NCBI GenBank assembly: GCA_001839685.1
Contig: MLAK01001409.1
Span: forward strand, 1-14,583
Direction of reading: 5' to 3'
DNA length: 14,583 nucleotides
From: Tritrichomonas foetus
Taxonomy: Eukaryota > Parabasalia > Tritrichomonadida > Tritrichomonadidae
Shown here: in pieces, positions 1 to 6,810 of the stretch
Layout of the letters: every line of letters starts with the position of its first letter
How positions within the stretch are numbered: the stretch's first letter is position 1
Translations under genes and position numbers: made by a program
The notes under the pieces: generated by a model
What the model was told of the DNA's origin: nothing
What the model saw: only the letters and a program-made list of their open reading frames with translations
Databases searched by the model: none

Positions 1-4
1 TCGT

Positions 5-49
5 GAAATTTGAGAAAATATAAAAAATGAAATTATTTCATCAAATTTC
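5..49. repeat. AT-rich inverted repeat at window start
   Basis: GAAATTTGA (5-13) is the reverse complement of TCAAATTTC (41-49), and the loop holds a second small palindrome, TGAAAT-T-ATTTCA (28-40). In sequence this AT-rich such symmetry can occur by chance. It lies upstream of the first gene and has no identified function. Confidence 0.4.
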
Positions 50-117
50 AAAATGATGGTGGAATCTTAAATTTCCTTATATAGGAACTCTAATATGTAT
101 ATAGAGAAATGGCTTAC

Positions 118-123
118 TCACTT
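118..123 (+). promoter_or_regulatory. Candidate Inr TCACTT (upstream copy)
   Basis: TCACTT matches the trichomonad initiator consensus TCA(C/T)(T/A), with +1 at A120. It lies 24 nt before an ATG at 144 that is in frame with the coiled-coil gene. If used, it would add 67 residues to that protein. A second match at 266-271 fits the preferred start better. Confidence 0.3.
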
Positions 124-188
124 TCCCAAAAATATTTTCTGGTTTGGCTCTGAGAATTTTTGGGAAAAATTTTTGGGAATTTTGGGAA
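122..188. repeat. Inverted repeat plus three TTTTGGGAA copies
   Basis: TTTCCCAAAAAT (122-133) is the exact reverse complement of ATTTTTGGGAAA (156-167). The right arm is then echoed as direct copies of TTTTGGGAA near 158-166, 171-179 and 180-188. The cluster lies in the upstream region of the coiled-coil gene and directly abuts the first Inr match. Translated, it gives the odd Gly/Phe/Trp-rich start of the longer reading frame, which supports treating it as non-coding. Confidence 0.55.
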
Positions 189-265
189 AAAGTGGATTGC
201 GTGATTGTTAGCGATTTTATTGGATTCAAAAATTTTTGTATCATGCTCAAATTGAGACTAAATTT

Positions 266-271
266 TCACTT
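266..271 (+). promoter_or_regulatory. Candidate Inr TCACTT for coiled-coil gene
   Basis: TCACTT matches the trichomonad Inr, with +1 at A268. No ATG occurs between it and the ATG at 345, so a transcript starting here would use 345 as its first start codon. The implied 5' leader of about 77 nt is longer than usual for trichomonads, so this is only a candidate. Confidence 0.35.
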
Positions 272-344
272 GACAAATAAATTCACCTTACTTGCTTTTC
301 GCATTCAAAATTTTTGTACGTTAGTTAAAAAAATCGATTTCAAA

Positions 345-2489
345 ATGAAAAAAGCGAATTTTACCAGATTTGTACAAGAAGGGCGTCTTATTGAATTTCA
401 ATTTGAACCGGAGCCAATGCGGGATGTCCTCAACGAAATTTTACAATTGCTCGCCAATAACGATAGCCGAATTTCAACAATAGAGTCGGAAATATCAGGA
501 TATGCGTCGAAAAAAGAAATTGAGCAACTCGAAGAAAAAAATCAGCAGCTTCAGAAAAATCTCGACGACGTTTCAGCAAAATATGACAAATTAATATCCG
601 ATTTTGGAGAAAAATTCGATAAAAAACTTGAGGAAATGTCAAAATTCGTTGAAGATTCAAATAGTGTCCTTCTTGTAGACGTCAGAAGATATATGCAAAG
701 CCAAATAGATGATGTTATGAAATTTTTAGATAATAGTCGGAATAATGGAAATGAATCAAATGTTCCTCGGAATGATAACAACAATGATCAAGGATTATCT
801 GACCTCATTTTGAAAGATATTAATGAACTCAGAAAAACTGTTGAAACAAAAATTAATTCTGATCAATTAAAAGCTGAATTATTGCCGATTTTTCACGATC
901 TGAAAAGAGTTGATGAGCATGATGCTGATTTACTCACGCTGAAAGTTTCTTTGGAAGAATTGACCCAAAATCTGACAAATTTGGATTCCAACATGAAAAA
1001 ACCAGGCACTCGCGTTGAAGTTGTTGTTCAAAAACCAATTCAACCTGCTGCACCTCCACCCAAACGAGAGGTTCCTCCTCCTCCAGCACGGCCTCCTCGC
1101 CCAACATTGGAGCCTCTGCCTATCAATAGTGAAACTACTCATTCATTCAGTCTATCGCAAGCTCAAATCCAAGATTTACTTCATCAGCATAGTCAAGTTC
1201 AAAGAATATTATCAACACCATTCTTCCAACAACCTCTTGAAGAAACTGCTTCAATTGATAGGCAAGTCCGTCGGTTGAATGAAATGACAAACAACTATAA
1301 ATATTCACTCGAAGAAGTAGTTAATAAAATGAGCTCAATTGAAGAGAAATTAAATCAAGCAATTGCTCAAAATAATATAAAACATTTACAAGTAGTTCAA
1401 GATGTTGAACAAATTCGAAGTTATGCAGATAGACTAAAAGAACAATTATCTGTTTTATCTGGAAAAGATTATACAAAGCAATTTGAAGAACTAAACTCAA
1501 AATTGGATTCAGTTCATAAAGAAGTAAATGATGTCAATGATAAAGCTGATAAAAAGAACAAAGTTGTTCGACCAGATATTCGGTATGTCGAAAGAACTTT
1601 ACCTCCACTTCAAACGCAAAGTGATATTGATCAAGTTACTAATGATAATGATAACTTTGGTCTTTTGGACTCATCAGAATCACCACATAATTCAAAACAT
1701 GGAAGCATGGTAAGAATTCCACCAATTAGTAAACAAAATCCAGATGAACTTGGAAATAATGTACCCAGCCCTTCCTTAACACCTGAGCAATTAAGCTACA
1801 GAACATCAAAAGGATCTACTATGAGGGAAGATTATAGTATTAAAATATTTAGAACACCAATGTCTAGAAATAGTAATAATAATGCAACAGTTAGTCAAAT
1901 ACTTGCTGCACCAACTTTTTCGATTGAAGAAATTCAAGAAAAAGTTGATCATGCAATTAAAGCATCTATTGCTGGTTTCCTTGAACGATCAAAATTGGAG
2001 ACACAAAAAGAAGTTGAAAAGGCATTGAAAGTTGTTGACCAAGTTTCAGCAAAAATTGAGCAGAAAATTGATCGTGAATTTGTCGAAAGATTGTTTAATA
2101 AATTCAGAGTTGTTGTTTCTGATTTAAAGGATAAAATTGATCAAATCCAATGTACATTCTTAGGATGGGTGACAAGAGAAGAACTTGAAGAAGTTCTCGA
2201 AAGGTTTGTTGAACAATTACAAGAAGTTAAAGATACTGCTGGAGCTTCATCAAAATATAAGTGTTTATTGTGTGGAAGACCAAGAACACACATTTCTGGC
2301 ATGATTGTAAATGATATGCTAAAAAGTGATTTGGATGAAGAAATGATGGACAGCGAACCGCCTGTTCAACAAAAGGTTACAAAAAGATCAGGAAGCAGGA
2401 TTCAGACACCAAAGACTCCAAAAAGAAGTCAGAATCCTATGCCACGAGATGTTATTCAGTTTTTGACATCCACAGATGCTCGAAAATGA
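345..2489 (+). CDS. Coiled-coil protein with proline-rich segment and C-terminal CxxC motif
   Basis: A protein of 714 residues rich in Glu, Lys, Gln and Asn with long heptad-like helical stretches. Coiled coil covers about residues 25-135, resumes around 150-225 and 305-390, and returns at 520-630. A proline-rich stretch (about 228-262, PPP and PPPP runs) splits the first part. The region around 395-515 looks disordered. Near the C-terminus C640-L-L-C643-G-R-P could bind metal or resemble the Cys-rich motif of DUF4795 proteins (QRICH2-like, cilium linked). That comparison is from memory and weak. The tail is basic with several Thr-Pro sites. I chose the ATG at 345 because the upstream extension from an ATG at 144 reads like translated AT-rich spacer. 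A cytoskeletal or flagellar scaffold role is a guess. Stop is TGA; a TAAA lies at 2598-2601. Confidence 0.8.
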   Translation: MKKANFTRFVQEGRLIEFQFEPEPMRDVLNEILQLLANNDSRISTIESEISGYASKKEIEQLEEKNQQLQKNLDDVSAKYDKLISDFGEKFDKKLEEMSKFVEDSNSVLLVDVRRYMQSQIDDVMKFLDNSRNNGNESNVPRNDNNNDQGLSDLILKDINELRKTVETKINSDQLKAELLPIFHDLKRVDEHDADLLTLKVSLEELTQNLTNLDSNMKKPGTRVEVVVQKPIQPAAPPPKREVPPPPARPPRPTLEPLPINSETTHSFSLSQAQIQDLLHQHSQVQRILSTPFFQQPLEETASIDRQVRRLNEMTNNYKYSLEEVVNKMSSIEEKLNQAIAQNNIKHLQVVQDVEQIRSYADRLKEQLSVLSGKDYTKQFEELNSKLDSVHKEVNDVNDKADKKNKVVRPDIRYVERTLPPLQTQSDIDQVTNDNDNFGLLDSSESPHNSKHGSMVRIPPISKQNPDELGNNVPSPSLTPEQLSYRTSKGSTMREDYSIKIFRTPMSRNSNNNATVSQILAAPTFSIEEIQEKVDHAIKASIAGFLERSKLETQKEVEKALKVVDQVSAKIEQKIDREFVERLFNKFRVVVSDLKDKIDQIQCTFLGWVTREELEEVLERFVEQLQEVKDTAGASSKYKCLLCGRPRTHISGMIVNDMLKSDLDEEMMDSEPPVQQKVTKRSGSRIQTPKTPKRSQNPMPRDVIQFLTSTDARK

Positions 2490-2744
2490 TATTAGTAATT
2501 TCAAATAACACAATGAAAATATTGTGAATTTTGATTGAAATGCTGTAATTTAGTTTTTATGTTATCCAATTTTATATTCACTACATTGTTATAATATTAA
2601 ATGTGTTTATATTTTCTTCATTAATTTCATGTATATTTTTTTGTGTTATTGAGTTCAAATATATTTCTTCTTTTCATTGAATCAAATCAATGAATAGGAA
2701 ATCCAATATTCACATATTTTCGTATTTTGCCAGATATCTTGAAT
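2490..2744. other. Intergenic spacer
   Basis: AT-rich sequence between the coiled-coil gene and the hairpin before the E4 gene. It contains a possible poly(A)-type signal ATTAAA/TAAA at about 2596-2601. I see no ORF, RNA gene or strong repeat in it. Confidence 0.6.
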
Positions 2745-2800
2745 TTATCGTCATTTCATTGAAAAATTTCTCTTTTCTCTATTCAATGAAATGACGATAA
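2745..2800. repeat. Perfect 19-bp inverted repeat upstream of the E4 start codon
   Basis: TTATCGTCATTTCATTGAA (2745-2763) is the exact reverse complement of TTCAATGAAATGACGATAA (2782-2800), around an 18-nt pyrimidine-rich loop (2764-2781). The right arm ends 18 nt before the start codon at 2819. Each arm carries ACGATA/TATCGT, the core recognised by T. vaginalis Myb proteins (MRE). The left arm also holds an Inr match (TCATTT, 2751-2756). The right arm contains out-of-frame ATGs (2786, 2791), so transcription more likely starts downstream of the arms. That would make this a DNA element just upstream of the TSS. Confidence 0.8.
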
Positions 2801-2818
2801 GAGGAAATTCAGGAAATA

Positions 2819-5437
2819 ATGAGTCTGACGAATCCCACGCTTGCCAACTTCGTAAAAAATTTACCAATAGTCGACAAAGTTACTGCATTACAAGCATTAG
2901 TCCTTTACGATACTCGAAACGGTCAATTCGATGACTTTATTTATACGATTATGCCACTCGTCAGTTTCAATCCAATGGTTACTCCGTTCAGTGTCCTTAT
3001 CGGAATGATATCACTTCAAGACGGCACTCCAAACGTTTCTCGATTTGTCCAAGACGCTCTGAAATATATTCCAACTCTAATTTCAGTTCCAAGCCTTTTT
3101 TGCGAAAATTATAACGAAAACATTTTATTTGAAGAATTTGTTGGATTTTTACACACCAATCATGCCAATTCAGACTATGTGAAATATATCATAAATATGT
3201 CAATTCAAAATGAGCCAAGTACCTGTGACTTTTTTTCACGAGTGCTCAATAATTTTGCGTATAGATTCACGCAAGCTCGTTTATTTGATTGTTTAGATTA
3301 TTTAACCAGTTTTATTAATATTTTAGGTGTTAACCAAGTTCGACATGCTTTCGTCGAAGCACCACATTTCTATCAAATAATGACTTGTCTTTTCCAAAAA
3401 TCAATCTTTCCAGGTGATTCGCTTGGTGACTTCACTGAATTTTTCGGAAATGATCCACCCAAAACCATTCAAAATAATAAAATTCATTCATTGAATACAA
3501 TTCTATCGACATATCATCAAAAACTTGCCACAATTATTCGACTTTGTCTATTTTCTGAAACTAAGTTAAAAACATTTGAATATATTCGCTCGATGCTTCA
3601 TCAAATTCAAGTAAATGTTTCAGATATTCGATTTTTAATGACTTCCTACAATTTTGAAGGAGCTTTAATCCATTTGGCCTTTATCGTTCAGCAAAAATGG
3701 TTGAATTCTAATCCATTAACACCCTATATGCCAAATTCCCTTGCACCAATGGGAGATGAGCCAGAGTTGGCTCTTCCTGGTAGAGAATCATGGGTAGATG
3801 CTCAAAACACAGCTAATGTTTCATCTTTTCACAATTTAATGGACGATTATGATCCTGCTCAACTTGAACAAGAGAAAATTCAATGGGAACAAATCAAAGC
3901 TAATCTTCATGAAGAACCTGATGCAGCTTCTCAGTTCTTCTTTTCAACATTGAAAGCATTGGACTTAGTTTCTTCAAACTTCATTGAAGTAATAACCAGT
4001 TTGAATCGAAGAATATTCTTTAGTATTGAACCAGCAATTCAGGAGCATCCAACACCCGAACTCTTTAAAGAAAAGAAAGTTTTAGAAGACTTGATCTTTT
4101 GTCTTTCATTCTTATTAAATATTGAATTTAAATCATCAAAAACAATAGAATTAATAACATACACTTTATCTTATCTTCAACTGACTGCTCAATATGATGA
4201 AATCAATCGACAATTACCCCCTAATCCACCAATCGCTTATCAAAGATTACCTGAATATATTTTAGCAACAGTTGCGAAACTGGTTAATTTCTATAATCGA
4301 CAAGGAATGATTCGAGAACCATTTCCACTTATTCGTCTTTTCTCAATACTTTTTTCAAACTTGAAATATGTAAGGAATCCAACAATTGGACATAATATCG
4401 TGTCATTTTTCTCTGATATTGCAGAGAATAAACAAAATTGTTATTTAATTGTTGCTAATACTGTTATTGAATTAATGTATCCAGCAGTCGTTCAATTTTA
4501 TTCACGTTTGCAAATGACCGGAACACATTCTGAATATTATGATAAACAAAATATGAGACCATCTTGTGTTAAATTAATCACATTTTGGCTGGAGCATCAA
4601 GAATGTCGTGAATACTTCCAAAAAAATTATAATAAGGATGCAAATCGACAATTTTTGTTTTATTTGATTGAAGATACAACATTTTATGTATCTAATTGCT
4701 TGAATGCATTTATTCAGATTCAAGAAATGAAGAAAAATAACGAAAATCAAGAAAGTATGCAATCTATACGTCATGAACTAGAAAATGATTTCATACGTTC
4801 GAAACTTTGGATGAAATTACTTGTAAGTATTGCTCAATTTGCACCATTTGCATTCAAAGACGATAGTATTGTGATGAAATTCCCACAATTTGTACTTTTC
4901 GTACTTCAAAAAGCATCTGAACCAAATGGTCTCTATATCGATAATCCAGAAGAAATTAAATATGATCCAAATTACTTCTTAACAGCATTTGCGAACTTGG
5001 CATCACTTCTTACTTATGATCAAGAAGTTGTTTCAACATTTGCAAATGAAAATATTGGATATAGAAATGGATTAATTGATTCTGTGTTAGCTGCATTAAA
5101 CAGACTTCCAAGAACTCAAGAATACGAAGATGTCACACGAAGATTCTCCGTATTTGCTGATTTACTCAAGAATATTGCAGCACAAAATGCATCAATTGAA
5201 ATTAATATTGATGATGCACCTGAAGAATTCATTGATCCAATTTTATACGTTTTGATGACAGATCCTTACAGATTACCAACTGGTACAGTAATTGATAAAT
5301 CCACACTCGATCAAGTTATTATGAATGGTTTAAAGGATCCACTAACGACAGTTATATTTAAACTTGAAGATGTGAAACCTGATACTGAATTAAAGAAGAG
5401 AATTGATGAATGGGTTGCTCAACAGAAGAAGAAATAA
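2819..5437 (+). CDS. UFD2: Ubiquitin conjugation factor E4 (Ufd2/UBE4-type U-box E3/E4 ligase)
   Basis: 872 residues, close to yeast Ufd2 (about 960). The long helical body (about 1-790) matches the Ufd2 core by its pattern, with an acidic, presumably flexible insert around 313-350. The C-terminal U-box (about 800-870) is the diagnostic part: E-E-F-I-D-P-I then L-M-T-D-P, a D-K-S-T-L helix, L-K-D-P, and L-E-D-V-K-P-D-T-E-L-K-K-R-I, all in the order seen in the UBE4 family. Ufd2 proteins extend ubiquitin chains on pre-ubiquitinated substrates with Cdc48/p97 and feed them to the proteasome, in cytosol and nucleus. One oddity is that the usual D-P-F-N-R-x-P-L stretch reads D-P-L-T-T-V-I-F here. 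The ATG at 2819 starts a protein that looks like coding sequence from its first residues. The stop is TAA, with TAAAA at 5490-5494 downstream. Confidence 0.93.
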   Translation: MSLTNPTLANFVKNLPIVDKVTALQALVLYDTRNGQFDDFIYTIMPLVSFNPMVTPFSVLIGMISLQDGTPNVSRFVQDALKYIPTLISVPSLFCENYNENILFEEFVGFLHTNHANSDYVKYIINMSIQNEPSTCDFFSRVLNNFAYRFTQARLFDCLDYLTSFINILGVNQVRHAFVEAPHFYQIMTCLFQKSIFPGDSLGDFTEFFGNDPPKTIQNNKIHSLNTILSTYHQKLATIIRLCLFSETKLKTFEYIRSMLHQIQVNVSDIRFLMTSYNFEGALIHLAFIVQQKWLNSNPLTPYMPNSLAPMGDEPELALPGRESWVDAQNTANVSSFHNLMDDYDPAQLEQEKIQWEQIKANLHEEPDAASQFFFSTLKALDLVSSNFIEVITSLNRRIFFSIEPAIQEHPTPELFKEKKVLEDLIFCLSFLLNIEFKSSKTIELITYTLSYLQLTAQYDEINRQLPPNPPIAYQRLPEYILATVAKLVNFYNRQGMIREPFPLIRLFSILFSNLKYVRNPTIGHNIVSFFSDIAENKQNCYLIVANTVIELMYPAVVQFYSRLQMTGTHSEYYDKQNMRPSCVKLITFWLEHQECREYFQKNYNKDANRQFLFYLIEDTTFYVSNCLNAFIQIQEMKKNNENQESMQSIRHELENDFIRSKLWMKLLVSIAQFAPFAFKDDSIVMKFPQFVLFVLQKASEPNGLYIDNPEEIKYDPNYFLTAFANLASLLTYDQEVVSTFANENIGYRNGLIDSVLAALNRLPRTQEYEDVTRRFSVFADLLKNIAAQNASIEINIDDAPEEFIDPILYVLMTDPYRLPTGTVIDKSTLDQVIMNGLKDPLTTVIFKLEDVKPDTELKKRIDEWVAQQKKK

Positions 5438-5595
5438 TTCATTTTTATATATATTTTTATATTTATTTAATTATTTAGACTCTGAAAAATAAAAATCACA
5501 AATAATAATTTTTGTTTTATTTCATCTTTTTGGTTTCAAATTATTTATTTGATTTTGAGATGATTTTTGTTTTGTATTTGTTGGAAGAAAATTCC
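5438..5595. other. Spacer downstream of the E4 gene
   Basis: AT-rich 3' flank with several T runs and a TAAAA at 5490-5494 that may serve as poly(A) signal. No gene is visible. It ends where the inverted-repeat element begins. Confidence 0.5.
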
Positions 5596-5622
5596 TTAAG
5601 GATAAACTCCGGTGAAGTGATG
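5596..5622 (+). repeat. Left terminal inverted repeat (27 nt)
   Basis: Starts TTAAGGATAAACTCC and ends GGTGAAGTGATG. It is identical to the reverse complement of 6689-6715. Read on the minus strand, the arm contains TCACTT, an Inr match pointing out of the element. GACGATAAGA just inside (5630-5639) repeats a 10-mer found at the E4 hairpin (2793-2802). Confidence 0.85.
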
Positions 5623-6399
5623 ACAAATCGACGATAAGAAACTTTTTGATGAAAAAAGTCCTTTTTATAAACGTGCTTTTTTTATCAATTTTGAATCCAT
5701 GATCTATCTATCCACTCAGTATTCGGAAATTCGGTTTATCTCATTTAATCAAAACAATAATCATCCACAAAACAGCTATAAAGCCGTCCTCTAACAAGGG
5801 AGTTCAAATTAAAGATCCTAGAATGCAAAAAGTTATCAAAAATTAATATTTTCTCCTTCGCCGGGATCTCTTCCCAAAGTTATGAGCAAAATATATATCT
5901 TCAAAATTTTTTTATAGATTTTCATAGCAATACACTAATCATCTTTTTTGTCAAATATAAAAATAATTCATTTTTTAATTAATATTCATTTCATCAATGA
6001 AGATGAATCTAATGCATTTCTGGAGACAGATTCTTACTACCAGAGATAAGTTACAAAAGAAGTTCGGAATGTTAACAATATATTTTTCCTTAATATTTTC
6101 ATCACAGTGATTCTGGAAAGTAACTGGTTATAATTTATAAATTCTTTATTGAATGCTACTATACATATTATTGTACACATCTATAAAATATGATAATTAA
6201 ATATCATTTAATTTCAATACTTTGACCTAATCTCTAGAATTCAAACTCATGTAACAAAACATAATATAACATCTAAATAGGTAATTTAAGAAAGCAATAA
6301 TAATCATTTGAAATAGCTTTGGGGAGAAAAAAAAAAGGGCGATACTCCGAATTCAAAGGAATAGCAAAAGCACATCAGCACATTGAAACATAGTGATGT

Positions 6400-6400
6400 N
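6400..6400. other. Ambiguous base (N)
   Basis: The only undetermined base in the window. It falls inside the inverted-repeat element, so it may mark an assembly join or a low-coverage position in a repeat. Confidence 0.95.
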
Positions 6401-6577
6401 CTATGGAAAATTACTGAAAGATAAAAAACATTTGAATCAATCTGAAATCAGAAATTAGATAGGAGAAAATGAGATGAGTTGCGTCAAGCTTTATGTTTGC
6501 TTCAAAAGATTTTATTAGATTGTTTGTTTAATTGCTTTGCAATACTTTTGTTTTCGATATTTGTATCTTATTCATTT

Positions 6578-6593
6578 TGACCTTTAGGTCAAT
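6578..6593. promoter_or_regulatory. M5-like CCTTTAGG within a near-palindrome
   Basis: CCTTTAGG (6581-6588) is an exact match to the M5 core promoter element of T. vaginalis, which overlaps the transcription start site. Here it sits in TTGACCT-TT-AGGTCAA, 7-bp arms around a TT centre. It lies 223 nt before the membrane-protein ATG and inside the inverted-repeat element, with several ATGs in between. It is therefore more plausible as a start for a non-coding transcript, or as chance, than as that gene's promoter. Confidence 0.35.
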
Positions 6594-6688
6594 CTGAAAA
6601 GGGACCCTAATATTTTACATCATTCAAATGCTCAGAATATGAACAAACTTTTTGATCCCGAGGTCATCCATTGAAGAATGATTCTTCA

Positions 6689-6715
6689 CATCACTTCACC
6701 GGAGTTTATCCTTAA
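6689..6715 (-). repeat. Right terminal inverted repeat (27 nt)
   Basis: Starts CATCACTTCACC and ends GGAGTTTATCCTTAA; reverse complement of 5596-5622. TCACTT (6691-6696) is an Inr match facing the membrane-protein gene, 115-120 nt upstream of its ATG. The arm ends 95 nt before that ATG. Confidence 0.85.
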
Positions 6716-6810
6716 AGCAGTATTATGAAGTCGGGTAGTTTTTTTTATCATGATGAAATATTTGACCTTGGTTTGACCATTTATTTAATCCCTTTAAAGA
6801 TTATTATTTC

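Larger units (their letters stand above)
5596..6715. mobile_element. Candidate non-autonomous TTAA-bounded inverted-repeat element
   Basis: Positions 5596-5622 and 6689-6715 are perfect 27-nt reverse complements. Outside them the match breaks down at once, and inside it stops after the G at 5622. Each outer end reads TTAA (5596-5599 and 6712-6715), followed inward by GGATAAACTCC. This is what a DNA transposon inserted with a TTAA target duplication would look like; TTAA is typical of the piggyBac and Kolobok superfamilies. The 1.1 kb inside holds no ORF of note on either strand, so it would be a deletion derivative or MITE-like element. It contains one ambiguous base (6400). Superfamily is not determined, and the TIR does not start with the CCC/CCY common in piggyBac. 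It could also be a non-mobile inverted repeat. Confidence 0.6.

Noticed and set aside
144..344. Extending the coiled-coil protein to the ATG at 144
   Set aside because: The extra residues are Phe/Lys/Leu-rich and arise from TTTTGGGAA repeats and spacer-like sequence. Coding character begins at 345. Kept only as an alternative.
5800..5830. tRNA T-loop-like GAGTTCAAATTAAA
   Set aside because: No matching acceptor stem, anticodon arm or D-loop around it. No tRNA was recognised anywhere in the window.
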